Shown here one piece after another: positions 18,465 to 27,188 of a DNA stretch of 64,000 nt. Origin of the DNA: Cereibacter changlensis JA139 (GTDB lineage Bacteria; Pseudomonadota; Alphaproteobacteria; Rhodobacterales; Rhodobacteraceae); assembly GCF_003034985.1 (NCBI RefSeq), contig NZ_PZKG01000008.1, positions 1 through 64,000 on the forward strand, written 5' to 3'. Position 1 is the first letter of the stretch. Each line of letters begins with the position of its first letter. The translations under genes and the position numbers were made by a program. The notes beneath the pieces were generated by a model. The model saw only the letters and a list, made by a program, of their open reading frames with translations, searched no databases and had not been told where the DNA came from.

Positions 18465-19324
18465 TCTGGCTTGATACACTCCTCCAGGGGCTGATGCTGG
18501 GCGGGCTTTACGCGCTGTTCGCCGCCGGGCTTTCGCTGGTCTTCGGCATCATGCGGCTGGTCAATCTGGCGCATGGCGATCTGATCGTGCTGGGCGCCTA
18601 TCTGATCCTCGGGCTTTGCACGGCGCTTGGTCTGCATCCGTTCCTGGCCGCCGTTCTGGCGCTGCCCCTGATGTTCGGGCTGGGCTGGCTGTTGCAGACC
18701 GCATTGCTGAACCGGGTGCTGGGCGAGGATATCCTGCCGCCGCTTCTGGTGACCTTCGGCCTGTCGGTGGTGATCCAGAACGCGCTGCTGATGGGCTTTT
18801 CCGCCGACAGCCGCAAATTGCCGGTGGGCCCGATCGAAGCGCAATCGCTGCCGCTGGGCCCGGTCACGGTGGGGGTGATGCCTCTCCTGACCTTCGGTTC
18901 CGCCATTCTGGTGATCTGGGGGCTGAACCAGCTGTTCTATCGCACGGCGCTTGGCCGCGCCTTCCGCGCCACCTCGGATGATCCGGTGACCGCGCAGCTG
19001 ATGGGCATCCGCCCGCGCTCGATCTTCGCCATCGCCACCGGCATCGCGTTGGTCGTGGCGACGATTGCGGCGCTCTATCTTGGCGCGCGGGCGAATTTCG
19101 ATCCGGCCGCCGGCCCGGCCCGGCTGCTCTATGCCTTCGAGGCGGTGATCATCGGCGGCCTCGGCAGTCTTTGGGGCACGCTGGCGGGCGGCCTGGTGAT
19201 CGGGGTGGCGCAGGCCTTCGGCGCGGCGCTGAACCCGGAATGGCAGATCCTCGCCGGACATCTGGCCTTTGTCGCGGTGCTGCTGCTGCGCCCGCGCGGG
19301 CTGTTCCCGCGCGCCTATGATTGA
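18461..19324 (+). CDS. Liv-type ABC transporter permease (LivH-like), system 2
   Basis: 287 residues, about eight membrane segments. It opens LLQGLMLGGLYALFAAGLSL and ends EAVIIGGLGSLWGTLAGG, as LivH proteins do. HGDLIVLGAYL is the first cytoplasmic loop. It overlaps both neighbours, so the system is one translational unit. Confidence 0.86.
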
Positions 19325-20363
19325 GGCCGTGATGACGAGAAAGACGCTGCTCCCCTTGATCCTGCTGATCGCCGTCCCCTTGCTTGCCGCCCTGCCGGTG
19401 ATCGGCAGCCGGGCGCTGGTGCAGGATCTGTTCATGGTGCTGTGCCTCTTGGTGCTGGCGCTGAACTGGAACCTGCTGGCCGGCTTTGCGGGGCTCGTCT
19501 CGGTCGGCCAGCAGGCCTTTGTCGGCATTGGCGCCTATGCGCTCTATGCCTGCGTCATCCTGTGGGGGATGGACCCGCTGGCGGGGCTTCTGATCGCCGG
19601 GCTGGTCGCCATGGCGCTGTCGGCGCCGGTGGCCTTCTTCGCCTTCCGCCTGCATGGCGCCTATTTTGCCATCGGCACCTGGGTGGTGGCCGAGATCGCA
19701 AGGCTCTGCCTCGGCCAATGGAAGGCGCTTGGCGGCGGCACCGGGACCTCGCTTCCGAAGGGCGCCGCGCAGGAGATGTGGGGGGCCGAAACCGTGCGCG
19801 CCCTGATCGGCGGATCGAAAGCGGCAGCGGTCGATGCGCTGACCTACTGGCTGGCGCTGGCGCTGGTCGTGGTGATGCTGGTCGCCAGCTGGGCCTTCCT
19901 GCGCTCGCGCATGGGGCTCGGGTTGCAGGCGGTGCGCGACAATCCGGTGGCCGCGCGCGCCGTCGGGGTCGACCCCACTCGCCTCAAGGCGCTGGTCTTC
20001 CTGCTGACGGCTTTCGGCACCGGGATCTGCGGCGGCCTGCTCTTCATCCAGATCGGGCGGATCTCGCCGGATGCGGCGTTTTCGCTGTTGGACTGGACGG
20101 CCTTCGTCATCTTCATCGTCGTGATCGGCGGCATCGGCACCTTGCCCGGCCCGGTCATCGGCGTTCTGGTCTTCTACGGGCTGGAGCGTCTGCTGGCCGA
20201 TTTCGGCACCGTCTATCTGATCGTCCTCGGGCTGATCGGCATCGCGATCATGCTGTTCGCGCGCCGCGGCCTCTGGGGCAGCTTCCTGCTGCACACCGGC
20301 ATCGACCCGCTGCCACTGTCGCATGCGGCGCCGCGCGCCGGTTCCGCCAACCGATCTTTTTGA
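19317..20363 (+). CDS. Liv-type ABC transporter permease (LivM-like), system 2
   Basis: 348 residues if the ATG at 19317, inside the LivH-like gene, is used; ATG at 19332 is an alternative five codons later and neither has a strong ribosome-binding site. Hallmark NLLAGFAGLVSVGQQAFVG and loop RDNPVAARAVGVDPTRLK are present. The region between about 145 and 175 is longer than in the system 1 permease. No binding-protein gene belongs to this set, so SBP 1 at 5458 is its most likely partner. A hydroxyquinol dioxygenase gene follows after 12 bases. Confidence 0.84.
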   Translation: MIEAVMTRKTLLPLILLIAVPLLAALPVIGSRALVQDLFMVLCLLVLALNWNLLAGFAGLVSVGQQAFVGIGAYALYACVILWGMDPLAGLLIAGLVAMALSAPVAFFAFRLHGAYFAIGTWVVAEIARLCLGQWKALGGGTGTSLPKGAAQEMWGAETVRALIGGSKAAAVDALTYWLALALVVVMLVASWAFLRSRMGLGLQAVRDNPVAARAVGVDPTRLKALVFLLTAFGTGICGGLLFIQIGRISPDAAFSLLDWTAFVIFIVVIGGIGTLPGPVIGVLVFYGLERLLADFGTVYLIVLGLIGIAIMLFARRGLWGSFLLHTGIDPLPLSHAAPRAGSANRSF

Positions 20364-20375
20364 AGGACAGGGATC

Positions 20376-21212
20376 ATGAGCTATTTCACCGAAGCCAATT
20401 CCACCGCGACCGTGAACGGTCGCATCGGTCCCGACACCGATGCGCGTCTGGCCGAGGTCATGGCCAGCCTGACCCGGCATCTGCATGACTTCGTTAAGGA
20501 TGTCGCCCTCACGCCCGCGGAATGGGACTATGCCGTGGGCTTCCTGACCCGCACCGGCCAGATCTGTTCCGGCGAGCGGCAGGAGTTCATCCTGCTTTCG
20601 GACGTTTTGGGCGTGTCGATGCTGGTCGATGCGATCAGCAACCGCCGCCCCGAGGGGGCGACGGAGAATACCGTCTTCGGCCCCTTCCATGTCGAGGGAG
20701 CGCCGATCCGGGCGATGGGCGACAACATCAGCCTGGATGGCAAGGGCGAAAGCTGCCTGTTCGAGGGGCGGGTGCTGGATCTGGAGGGCAACCCGATCGA
20801 GGGTGTGACCGTCGACGTCTGGTCCGACAATGCGGACGGTTACTATGACGTGCAGCAGCCGGGGATCCAGCCGAAATGGAACAACCGCGGCCGCTTCATC
20901 ACCGGGCCGGACGGGCGTTATGCCTTTCGCGGCATCAAGCCGGTCAGCTATCCGATCCCCGATGACGGGCCGGTCGGGCAGATGCTGGCGCAGCTTGGCC
21001 GCCACCCCTATCGCCCGGCGCATATGCATTACCTCATCACCAAGCCGGGCTGGCAGAAGCTGGTCACCCATACCTTTGTCGGCGGCGATGAATACCTGAC
21101 TTCGGATGCGGTCTTCGGGGTGAAGGACAGCCTTGTTGCGCCCTATGAGCGGCTGGAGGGCGCGGACACGCTGTGGCGCTCGCCCTTCGATTTCATTCTG
21201 GTTCCTGCCTGA
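20376..21212 (+). CDS. Hydroxyquinol 1,2-dioxygenase (intradiol), copy 2
   Basis: 278 residues. The linker domain with VALTPAEWDYAVGFL leads to the catalytic domain with Fe(III) ligands Tyr157 (DGYY), Tyr192 (KPVSY), His216 and His218 (PAHMHY). Overall it resembles hydroxyquinol 1,2-dioxygenases (GraB/ChqB) more than copy 1 does: RQEFILLSDVLGVSMLVD is the standard block for that group. It makes maleylacetate, the substrate of the reductase at 22606. It belongs to the operon that starts with Liv system 2. AGGACAGGG precedes the ATG. Confidence 0.88.
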   Translation: MSYFTEANSTATVNGRIGPDTDARLAEVMASLTRHLHDFVKDVALTPAEWDYAVGFLTRTGQICSGERQEFILLSDVLGVSMLVDAISNRRPEGATENTVFGPFHVEGAPIRAMGDNISLDGKGESCLFEGRVLDLEGNPIEGVTVDVWSDNADGYYDVQQPGIQPKWNNRGRFITGPDGRYAFRGIKPVSYPIPDDGPVGQMLAQLGRHPYRPAHMHYLITKPGWQKLVTHTFVGGDEYLTSDAVFGVKDSLVAPYERLEGADTLWRSPFDFILVPA

Positions 21213-21219
21213 GGCCCCC

Positions 21220-21552
21220 ATGCCCAATGTGAAGCTCTATATCGACGACAGCCGCTACGCCGAAGCCCGGCCCCGCATCAGCGCTCTCTTGCCCGGGCTG
21301 CGCGACATGCTCTGCGCCCGGTTGGAGGTCGATCGGGCCGCCTGCCAGCTCGCGGTCCTGCCGGTGCTGGCGCTGCCCGACCAGCCCGGCATCAATGCCG
21401 AGCTGCATGTGCTGCCCCGCGCGTCGCGCAGCCGGGACAGGCTGGAGGCGGTGGCGGCGGAACTGCGCACCCTGCTGGCGCAAGACAGCGGCCTGACGGT
21501 GGCGGTCCGGATCGTGACGCTGGATGCCGCGACCTATGTGGCGCTGAAATGA
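21220..21552 (+). CDS. Small tautomerase-like protein (110 aa)
   Basis: A 110-residue protein starting at ATG 21220, seven bases after the dioxygenase stop. It begins Met-Pro, so removal of Met would expose an N-terminal proline, the catalytic base of tautomerase-superfamily enzymes (4-OT, CHMI). Early strand MPNVKLYID and a long helix fit half of a CHMI/4-OT-like unit of this length. A role in isomerising maleylacetate enol/keto forms or a related ring-cleavage product is inferred from position only. It could also be an unrelated small protein. Confidence 0.55.
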   Translation: MPNVKLYIDDSRYAEARPRISALLPGLRDMLCARLEVDRAACQLAVLPVLALPDQPGINAELHVLPRASRSRDRLEAVAAELRTLLAQDSGLTVAVRIVTLDAATYVALK

Positions 21553-21567
21553 CCGTCCCCCGCCCCG

Positions 21568-22518
21568 TCAGCCCCGGCGGCGCGTGATCTGCTGGTCATG
21601 ATGCATGCGTTCCTCCAGCCTCTGGCATTCCGCCCGCAGAAATCCGGTGAGTTGGCGCACCGCGGGCGGCGCCTGCCGGTCGGTGACGCTGAGGATCCCC
21701 ATCTGGCGTTCGGCATGGTCGATCTTCAGCGGCAGCGCCTCCAGCGGGATGGTGCGGCGCGACAGGAAGACCACCGAATAGGGCAGCACCGTCAGCGCAT
21801 CCGACCCCGTCAGCACCGACTGGATCGAGGCCAGGGTCCCGCCCGAGAAATTGATCCGGAAATCCTCCTGCCCGATGCTCTTGAGGGCGCGTTGCAGGTC
21901 GCGGTAGAGCGGGCTGTTCGTCGGGGGCGCGATCCAGGCATAGGGCGCGATATCGTTCAGCGTGATCGCCTTGGTGCGGGTCAGCGGATGGCCGGCGCGG
22001 CAGGCGATGACGTTGTTGCCCGACAGAAGCGGCATGAAATCCAGATCCGGCGGCACTTGACCCGGATGCAGCGGCAGGATCGCGACATCCAGCCCACCAT
22101 TGCGCAGCCCCGCCTCCAGCCGTTCGGAATAGCCGTAGGACTGGTCGATCTGCACATCGGCATGACGCGACTGGAACTCCGCGATCATCGAGGCCACGAC
22201 CCCGTCCATGAAGATGGGCGACCCGCCGACGCGCAGCCGCCCGGCCAGCCCCTGCCGGAAGCGCTGCACCAGCAGGCTGGACTCCTTGTTGGCGGCATGG
22301 ATGCGGGCGCCGAGGCGGGCAAGGCTGGCGCCAAGCTCGGTCGGGCGCAGCGGGCGGCGGCCCGGCTCGAACAGCGGCAGACCGATGCGTTCCTCCAGCA
22401 GCGCCATGGAGCGCGACACCGAGGGCTGCGATTTGCCAAGCGCCTCGGCCCCTTCGGTGAGGCCGCCGCGCTCCACGATCGCGGCGAGGATCTCCAGATG
22501 TTCGCTGTCCAGCTTCAT
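21568..22518 (-). CDS. LysR-family regulator of the hydroxyquinol genes (copy 2)
   Basis: 316 residues. HTH at about 5-62 with LGKSQPSVSRSMALLEE, effector domain following with NNVIACRAGHPLT. It is divergent from the maleylacetate reductase gene at 22606 and convergent with the operon ending at 21552. It is a full-length relative of the LysR at 1676 (similar opening, GRRPLRPTELG, CRAGHPL and NFSGGTL). It probably senses hydroxyquinol or maleylacetate; which LysR controls which promoter cannot be told. Confidence 0.88.
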   Translation of the reverse strand: MKLDSEHLEILAAIVERGGLTEGAEALGKSQPSVSRSMALLEERIGLPLFEPGRRPLRPTELGASLARLGARIHAANKESSLLVQRFRQGLAGRLRVGGSPIFMDGVVASMIAEFQSRHADVQIDQSYGYSERLEAGLRNGGLDVAILPLHPGQVPPDLDFMPLLSGNNVIACRAGHPLTRTKAITLNDIAPYAWIAPPTNSPLYRDLQRALKSIGQEDFRINFSGGTLASIQSVLTGSDALTVLPYSVVFLSRRTIPLEALPLKIDHAERQMGILSVTDRQAPPAVRQLTGFLRAECQRLEERMHHDQQITRRRG

Positions 22519-22605
22519 GCCTCAACGGCATATAATAACCCCATGATCCGATCAATATTTATAAAGCCCGGGGTTAGTTTCACTTCGATACAGGGGAGGA
22601 GCCCG
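22519..22605. promoter_or_regulatory. Divergent promoter/operator region, LysR 2 and maleylacetate reductase
   Basis: 87 bases between divergent starts. It is AT-rich in the middle (ATATAATAA at 22530-22538, ATATTTATAAA near 22555-22565). TAACCCC at 22536-22542 and GGGGTTA at 22570-22576 form an exact inverted repeat with 27 bases between, a candidate LysR operator pair. GGGGAGGAG precedes the reductase ATG. Confidence 0.45.
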
Positions 22606-23679
22606 ATGTCCTTTTTCCGCGAGGAGTTCACCGCGCGCAGCGCGGCCGTGCGCGTGCGCTTCGGTGCAGGCATCCGCAAGACCGTGGCGGATGAGATCGA
22701 CGCGCTCGACGCCCGGCGGGCGCTGATCCTGACCACGCCGCAACAGGCGGCGATGGCCGAAGAATTCGCGGCGCTGTGCGGGCCACGCGCGGTCGGCCGC
22801 TACACCAGGGCCGCGATGCACACGCCCGTCGACGTGTCGGAAGAGGCGACCGCGCTTGCCCGCGAGCTGCAGGCGGATGTGCTGATCGCGGTCGGCGGCG
22901 GGTCGACCACGGGTCTGGGCAAGGCCATCGCGCTGCGCACCGATCTGCCGCAGATCGTGGTGCCCACCACCTATGCCGGGTCCGAGGCCACGGGCATTCT
23001 GGGCCAGACCGAAAACGGGGTGAAGACGACCCTGACCAGCGCCGCGGTCCAGCCCGAGGTGATCCTTTATGACGCCGAGCTTGTCACCAGCCTGCCGGTG
23101 GCGATGACGGTGACCTCGGCGCTCAATGCCATGGCCCATGCGGCGGAGGGGCTCTATGCCCGTGACCGCTCGCCCCTGTCGTCGCTGATGGCGGTCGAAG
23201 GCTTGCGCGCCTTCCGCGACAGCCTGCCCGGGGTGATGGCGCAGCCCGCGGATGTGGCGGGGCGTGGCGAGACGCTTTATGGCGCCTGGCTCTGCGGCAC
23301 CGTGCTGGGGCAGGTCGGCATGGCGCTGCATCACAAGCTTTGCCACACGCTGGGCGGCAGTTTCGATCTGCCCCATGCCGAATGCCATGCCGTGATCCTG
23401 CCGCATGCCATCGCCTTCAACGCGGGCGCAGTGCCGGATCTGCTGGCGCCGGTCATCGAGCTCTTCGGTCATGGCAATGCGGGCCTCGGCCTGTGGCATT
23501 TCGCCAAGGCGGCAGGCGCTCCGATGGCGCTGCGGGATCTGGGGCTGGCCGAATCCGATCTGGACCGCGCGGCCGATCTGGCCTCCGCCAATCCTTACTG
23601 GAACCCGCGCCCGGTGACGCGCGAGGGCATCCGCGCGCTGCTGCAGGCGGCTTGGGCCGGCCGGCACCCGGCGATCTGA
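22606..23679 (+). CDS. Maleylacetate reductase
   Basis: 357 residues, the normal length. It reduces maleylacetate to 3-oxoadipate with NAD(P)H, the step after hydroxyquinol cleavage. It belongs to the iron-type (class III) alcohol dehydrogenase fold. Dinucleotide motif GGGSTTGLGKAIAL is at about 96-109, and PTTYAGSEAT follows. Histidine-rich C-terminal blocks NAMAHAAEGLYA, HHKLCHTLGG and PHAECHAVILP carry the active-site histidines used by this subfamily. Divergent from LysR 2; the FAD monooxygenase follows after about 50 bases. Confidence 0.92.
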   Translation: MSFFREEFTARSAAVRVRFGAGIRKTVADEIDALDARRALILTTPQQAAMAEEFAALCGPRAVGRYTRAAMHTPVDVSEEATALARELQADVLIAVGGGSTTGLGKAIALRTDLPQIVVPTTYAGSEATGILGQTENGVKTTLTSAAVQPEVILYDAELVTSLPVAMTVTSALNAMAHAAEGLYARDRSPLSSLMAVEGLRAFRDSLPGVMAQPADVAGRGETLYGAWLCGTVLGQVGMALHHKLCHTLGGSFDLPHAECHAVILPHAIAFNAGAVPDLLAPVIELFGHGNAGLGLWHFAKAAGAPMALRDLGLAESDLDRAADLASANPYWNPRPVTREGIRALLQAAWAGRHPAI

Positions 23680-23731
23680 CATTCGGGTGTTGGGCGGGAG
23701 GCCCGGCCACCGAGCAAAGGGAGAGGAATCC

Positions 23732-25489
23732 ATGGCAGACATAAGCATCGATGTGCTGATCATCGGCACCGGGCCTGCGGGCTCGACCACGGCGGCGCTG
23801 CTGTCCAGCTACGGCATCGCCAACATGGTGGTGAACCGCTATCGCTGGCTGGCCAATACGCCGCGCGCCCATATCACCAACCAGCGCACGATGGAGGTGC
23901 TGCGTGACCTTGGCCGCGAGGTCGAGGATGAGGCCTACATGTTCGCGGCCCATCAGGATCTGATGGGAGAAAACGTGTTCTGCGAAAGCCTCGCGGGCGA
24001 GGAGATCGGCCGGATGAAGGCCTGGGGCAACCATCCCTTGTCGCGTGCCGAACATCTGATGTCCTCGCCCACCCGGATGAACGACCTGCCGCAGACCTAT
24101 ATGGAGCCGCTGCTGTTCAAGACCGCCTGCCAGCGCGGCACGCAGGCGCGGATGTCGACCGAATACCTGCGCCACGAACAGGATGCGACCGGGGTGACCA
24201 CAACCTGCCTCGACCGTCTGACCGGCAAGGAGATCACCATCCGCTCCAAATATCTTGTGGGCGCAGATGGGGCGAAATCGCTGGTGGCCGAACATGCCGG
24301 CCTGCCCTTCGAGGGCAGGATGGGCGTGGGCGGCAGCATGAACATCCTGTTCCGCGCCGACCTGAGCAAATATGTCGCCCATCGTCCCTCGGTGCTTTAC
24401 TGGGTCATGCAGCCCGGCGCCGATGTGGGCGGCATCGGCATGGGGCTGGTGCGGATGGTGCGGCCCTGGAACGAATGGCTGATCGTCTGGGGCTATGACA
24501 TCAACGGGCCGGAGCCCGAGGTGACGCCGGAGTTCGCCACCGGCGTGGCGCGCCAGCTGATCGGTGATCCGGATCTGGAGATCGAGCTTCTGTCCGCCAA
24601 TGTCTGGACGGTGAACAACTATTACGCCAACCGGACCGCCGAGGGACGCGTGTTCTGCATGGGCGATGCGATCCACCGCCATCCGCCGTCGAACGGGCTG
24701 GGCTCCAACACCTCGATCCAGGATGCGTTCAACCTGGCCTGGAAGCTGGCCATGGTGCTGAAGGGCCAGGCCGGGGCGCGGCTGCTGGACAGCTATGACG
24801 CCGAGCGCGCGCCGATCGCCAAGCAGATCGTGACCCGCGCCAACCAGTCCATCGCCGAGACCGGGCCGATCTTCGCCGCCCTCGGCATGGCCGAGGGCGT
24901 CAGCCCCGAGCAGATGCAGAAAAACCTGCAGGCCCGCACCGAAGGCACGCCCGAGGCCGAGGCGCAGCGCGCCGCGATCCGCAAGGCCATCGCCTTCAAG
25001 AAATACGAATTCGACGCCCATGGGGTGGAGATGAACCAGCGCTACCGCTCCAATGCGGTGGTGACCCAAGGCCAGATCGAACCCGCCTTCCAGCTGGATC
25101 CCGATCTGCATGCGCAACCCACGACCTGGCCGGGGGCGCGGCTGCCGCATGTCTGGCTCTATCGTCATGACAACGGGGCGGAGGTGTCGACGCTCGATCT
25201 CTGCGGTCATGGCCGTTTCACCCTGCTGACCGGCCTGGGTGGCGAGGCATGGGTGCAGGCTGCGCAGGCGGTGGCGGCGGAGCTTGGCCTCGATCTGGCG
25301 GTGCATGTCATCGGGCCGCGGCGGCCGCATGTCGATCACAGCGGCGAATGGGCGCGCCTGTCGGAGATCGGCGATGACGGCTGCCTGCTGGTGCGCCCCG
25401 ATCACCATGTCGCCTGGCGCGCAACCGGCATGAGCGCGGCGCCAGAGGCTGATCTGTCGCGCGTGCTGCGCGCGGTGCTGGATCGCTGA
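23732..25489 (+). CDS. FAD-dependent phenol monooxygenase (TfdB-like)
   Basis: 585 residues from the ATG at 23732, preceded by AGGGAGAGG. Group A flavin hydroxylase: FAD-binding GTGPAGS at 12-18, the DG motif in VGADGAKS (179-180), and GD at 311-312 in MGDAIHRHPPSNGLG. The C-terminal thioredoxin-like domain from about 470 fits the phenol hydroxylase/TfdB group (usual length about 590). It would hydroxylate a phenol ortho to its hydroxyl. In this context it may form hydroxyquinol or feed the pathway from a substituted phenol. Halogen specificity must not be assumed from the family name. Confidence 0.86.
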   Translation: MADISIDVLIIGTGPAGSTTAALLSSYGIANMVVNRYRWLANTPRAHITNQRTMEVLRDLGREVEDEAYMFAAHQDLMGENVFCESLAGEEIGRMKAWGNHPLSRAEHLMSSPTRMNDLPQTYMEPLLFKTACQRGTQARMSTEYLRHEQDATGVTTTCLDRLTGKEITIRSKYLVGADGAKSLVAEHAGLPFEGRMGVGGSMNILFRADLSKYVAHRPSVLYWVMQPGADVGGIGMGLVRMVRPWNEWLIVWGYDINGPEPEVTPEFATGVARQLIGDPDLEIELLSANVWTVNNYYANRTAEGRVFCMGDAIHRHPPSNGLGSNTSIQDAFNLAWKLAMVLKGQAGARLLDSYDAERAPIAKQIVTRANQSIAETGPIFAALGMAEGVSPEQMQKNLQARTEGTPEAEAQRAAIRKAIAFKKYEFDAHGVEMNQRYRSNAVVTQGQIEPAFQLDPDLHAQPTTWPGARLPHVWLYRHDNGAEVSTLDLCGHGRFTLLTGLGGEAWVQAAQAVAAELGLDLAVHVIGPRRPHVDHSGEWARLSEIGDDGCLLVRPDHHVAWRATGMSAAPEADLSRVLRAVLDR

Positions 25490-25493
25490 GCAT

Positions 25494-25524
25494 GGGCCGG
25501 GGGGGCGACAGGCCCCCTTGGCCC
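25494..25524 (+). terminator. GC hairpin after the FAD monooxygenase gene
   Basis: GGGCC (25494-25498) pairs with GGCCC (25520-25524), and an inner run of five G pairs with CCCCC (25513-25517). The imperfect hairpin begins five bases after the stop codon. No T-run follows. It probably ends or protects the aromatic operon transcript. Confidence 0.45.
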
Positions 25525-25917
25525 GGCATCCTGCGGGACTGCCCTCCACCTCGTGCAGGACAGGCTGGAAGCGCGCGCACCGCCTTCAAGTGTGGCGCAG
25601 CTGGCGGAGACGTGCTGTGCTCGACACTGGTCCGCCGCGCGGCGGGCCATGCGACGCCCGAACCTGCGCCTGATTGGCGGTGACCACGTTTCCGCCTGTG
25701 GCACGTCGCGCAGCGCGGCCCCGCTCTTGGTGCATGCGCCGCTGGAATGGGCCGCCAGCCCGGCGATATGGCCGAAGGCGGCCTCGGTCTCGACCACGAT
25801 CACGACGAGCAGCGTCGTTCGCTCGGCGGCGAGCGAGGCTTCGTGCCGCGTCGTCACAGTCTCGTCGACCTGACCCGGTTGCAGCCCGCTTTCGCCCAGT
25901 ATGATGAAGGAGTTTCC
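25525..25917. other. Intergenic stretch with no recognisable gene
   Basis: About 390 bases between the end of the aromatic cassette and a BKACE fragment. Short frames on both strands have no familiar motif. AGTATGATGAAGGAG just before 25918 looks like the old ribosome-binding site of the broken BKACE gene. Confidence 0.35.
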
Positions 25918-26136
25918 ATGGCGCGCCCTGGCTCCAAGGTCATCATCACCTGCGCCATTGCCGGCTCGGTCCATAATCCCGCGATGTCCGAGCACCTGCC
26001 GCTGACCCGCGACCGGATCGTCGAGTATGCAGTGGCTCCGCCGAGGCCGGAACCGCGATCCTGCACCTGCACGCACGCAGCCCTGAGGATGGCACCAGAC
26101 CGCCGATCCCGCTGTCCTTGGACACCGCCTCACCGA
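25918..26136 (+). pseudogene. N-terminal fragment of a BKACE (DUF849) gene
   Basis: From ATG 25918 the reading gives GSKVIITCAIAGSVHNPAMS and RDRIVE. After a frameshift near 26026 it continues AEAGTAILHLHARSPEDGT in another frame. This is the exact order of the BKACE N-terminus, including the zinc-binding HLH motif. Similarity ends near 26136 with no C-terminal part. It points toward the intact BKACE gene at 26255, which is on the opposite strand. Confidence 0.72.
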
Positions 26137-26254
26137 CCGAAGCATGGGAGATGCTCTGTCTGCGAAACGCTGGGGAGAGTCTCCGACGGCCTGCGATGCC
26201 AGCTGCGGCCGCTGGCGGGGCATGTGCCTCCAGCGGCCGGTTGCGTCCGTGTGA

Positions 26255-27187
26255 TCAGAACTGCGTCGAGGCCGCGCCCTTCAGCGCCAGCAGTTCGCGG
26301 GCTTCGTCGGGCGTGGCGACCTCCAGGCCGAGGCCCTCGATGATCTGCCGCGCGGCGCGGACCTGCTGGGCGTTGCTTTCCGCCAGCTGTCCGGGGCCGG
26401 CCCAGATCGAATCCTCGAGCCCGACGCGGACATGCCCGCCGATGGCCGCGGCCATCGCCGCAATCGGCAGCTGATTGCGGCCCGCCCCGAGCACCGACCA
26501 GCGGTAGCTGTCGCCGAACAGCCGGTCGGCCGTGCGCTTCATATGCATCACGTCATCCGGATGCGCGCCGATCCCGCCCATGAGACCGAACACCGTCTGG
26601 ATGAACAGCGGTCCCTTCACCAGCCCCACGTCGACGAAATGCTTCAGGTTGTAGAGATGCGCCGTGTCGTAGCACTCGAACTCGAAGCGCGTGCCATTGG
26701 CGCCGAGGGTCGTCAGGATGTGCTCGATATCGGCGAAGGTGTTGCGGAACAGGATCGCCTTGTCACCCAGGTAGGTCCGCTCCCAATCATGCTGCAGCTT
26801 GTCCTCGAAGCGCTTCAGCATCGGGAACAGGCCGAAGTTCATCGAGCCCATGTTGAGCGACGCCAGCTCCGGCTGCCAGGTGGCGGCGGGGCGCACGCGC
26901 TCCTCGATGCTCATCGTCGGGGCGCCGCCCGTGGTGATGTTCACCACGCAGTCACTGCGCTGCTTGATGACCTGCAGGAAGGGCAGGAAGGCCTCGGGCG
27001 TCTGATCGGGGCGGCCGTCCTTCGGGTCGCGGGCGTGCAGGTGGACGATGGCGGCGCCGGCCTCGGCGGCGCCGACCGCGGCCTCCGCGATCTCGCTGGC
27101 GGTGACGGGCAGGTGCGGCGACATGGAGGGCGTGTGGATCGCGCCGGTGACGGCGCAGGTGATGATGACCTTGCGGGCTGCGGGCAT
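26255..27187 (-). CDS. Beta-keto acid cleavage enzyme (BKACE, kce-like)
   Basis: 310 residues, the full family length (DUF849). These zinc enzymes condense a beta-keto acid with acetyl-CoA and give acetoacetate plus a CoA thioester. Visible features are ITCAVTGAIHTPSMSP at the N-terminus, the zinc-binding HLH at His49 and His51, NITTGGA, and SWS-like YRWSVLGAGRNQLP with HVRVGLED near the C-terminus. It is last in the operon GntR - dehydrogenase - BKACE; the gap to the dehydrogenase stop is one base. The same dehydrogenase/BKACE pairing cleaves dehydrocarnitine in carnitine degradation, so the neighbour likely supplies its beta-keto substrate. Confidence 0.88.
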   Translation of the reverse strand: MPAARKVIITCAVTGAIHTPSMSPHLPVTASEIAEAAVGAAEAGAAIVHLHARDPKDGRPDQTPEAFLPFLQVIKQRSDCVVNITTGGAPTMSIEERVRPAATWQPELASLNMGSMNFGLFPMLKRFEDKLQHDWERTYLGDKAILFRNTFADIEHILTTLGANGTRFEFECYDTAHLYNLKHFVDVGLVKGPLFIQTVFGLMGGIGAHPDDVMHMKRTADRLFGDSYRWSVLGAGRNQLPIAAMAAAIGGHVRVGLEDSIWAGPGQLAESNAQQVRAARQIIEGLGLEVATPDEARELLALKGAASTQF

Positions 27188-27188
27188 G

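Noticed and set aside
23732-25489. Chlorophenol degradation, suggested by TfdB similarity
   Set aside because: No chlorocatechol genes or dehalogenases are present, and the family includes many non-chlorinated phenol hydroxylases.
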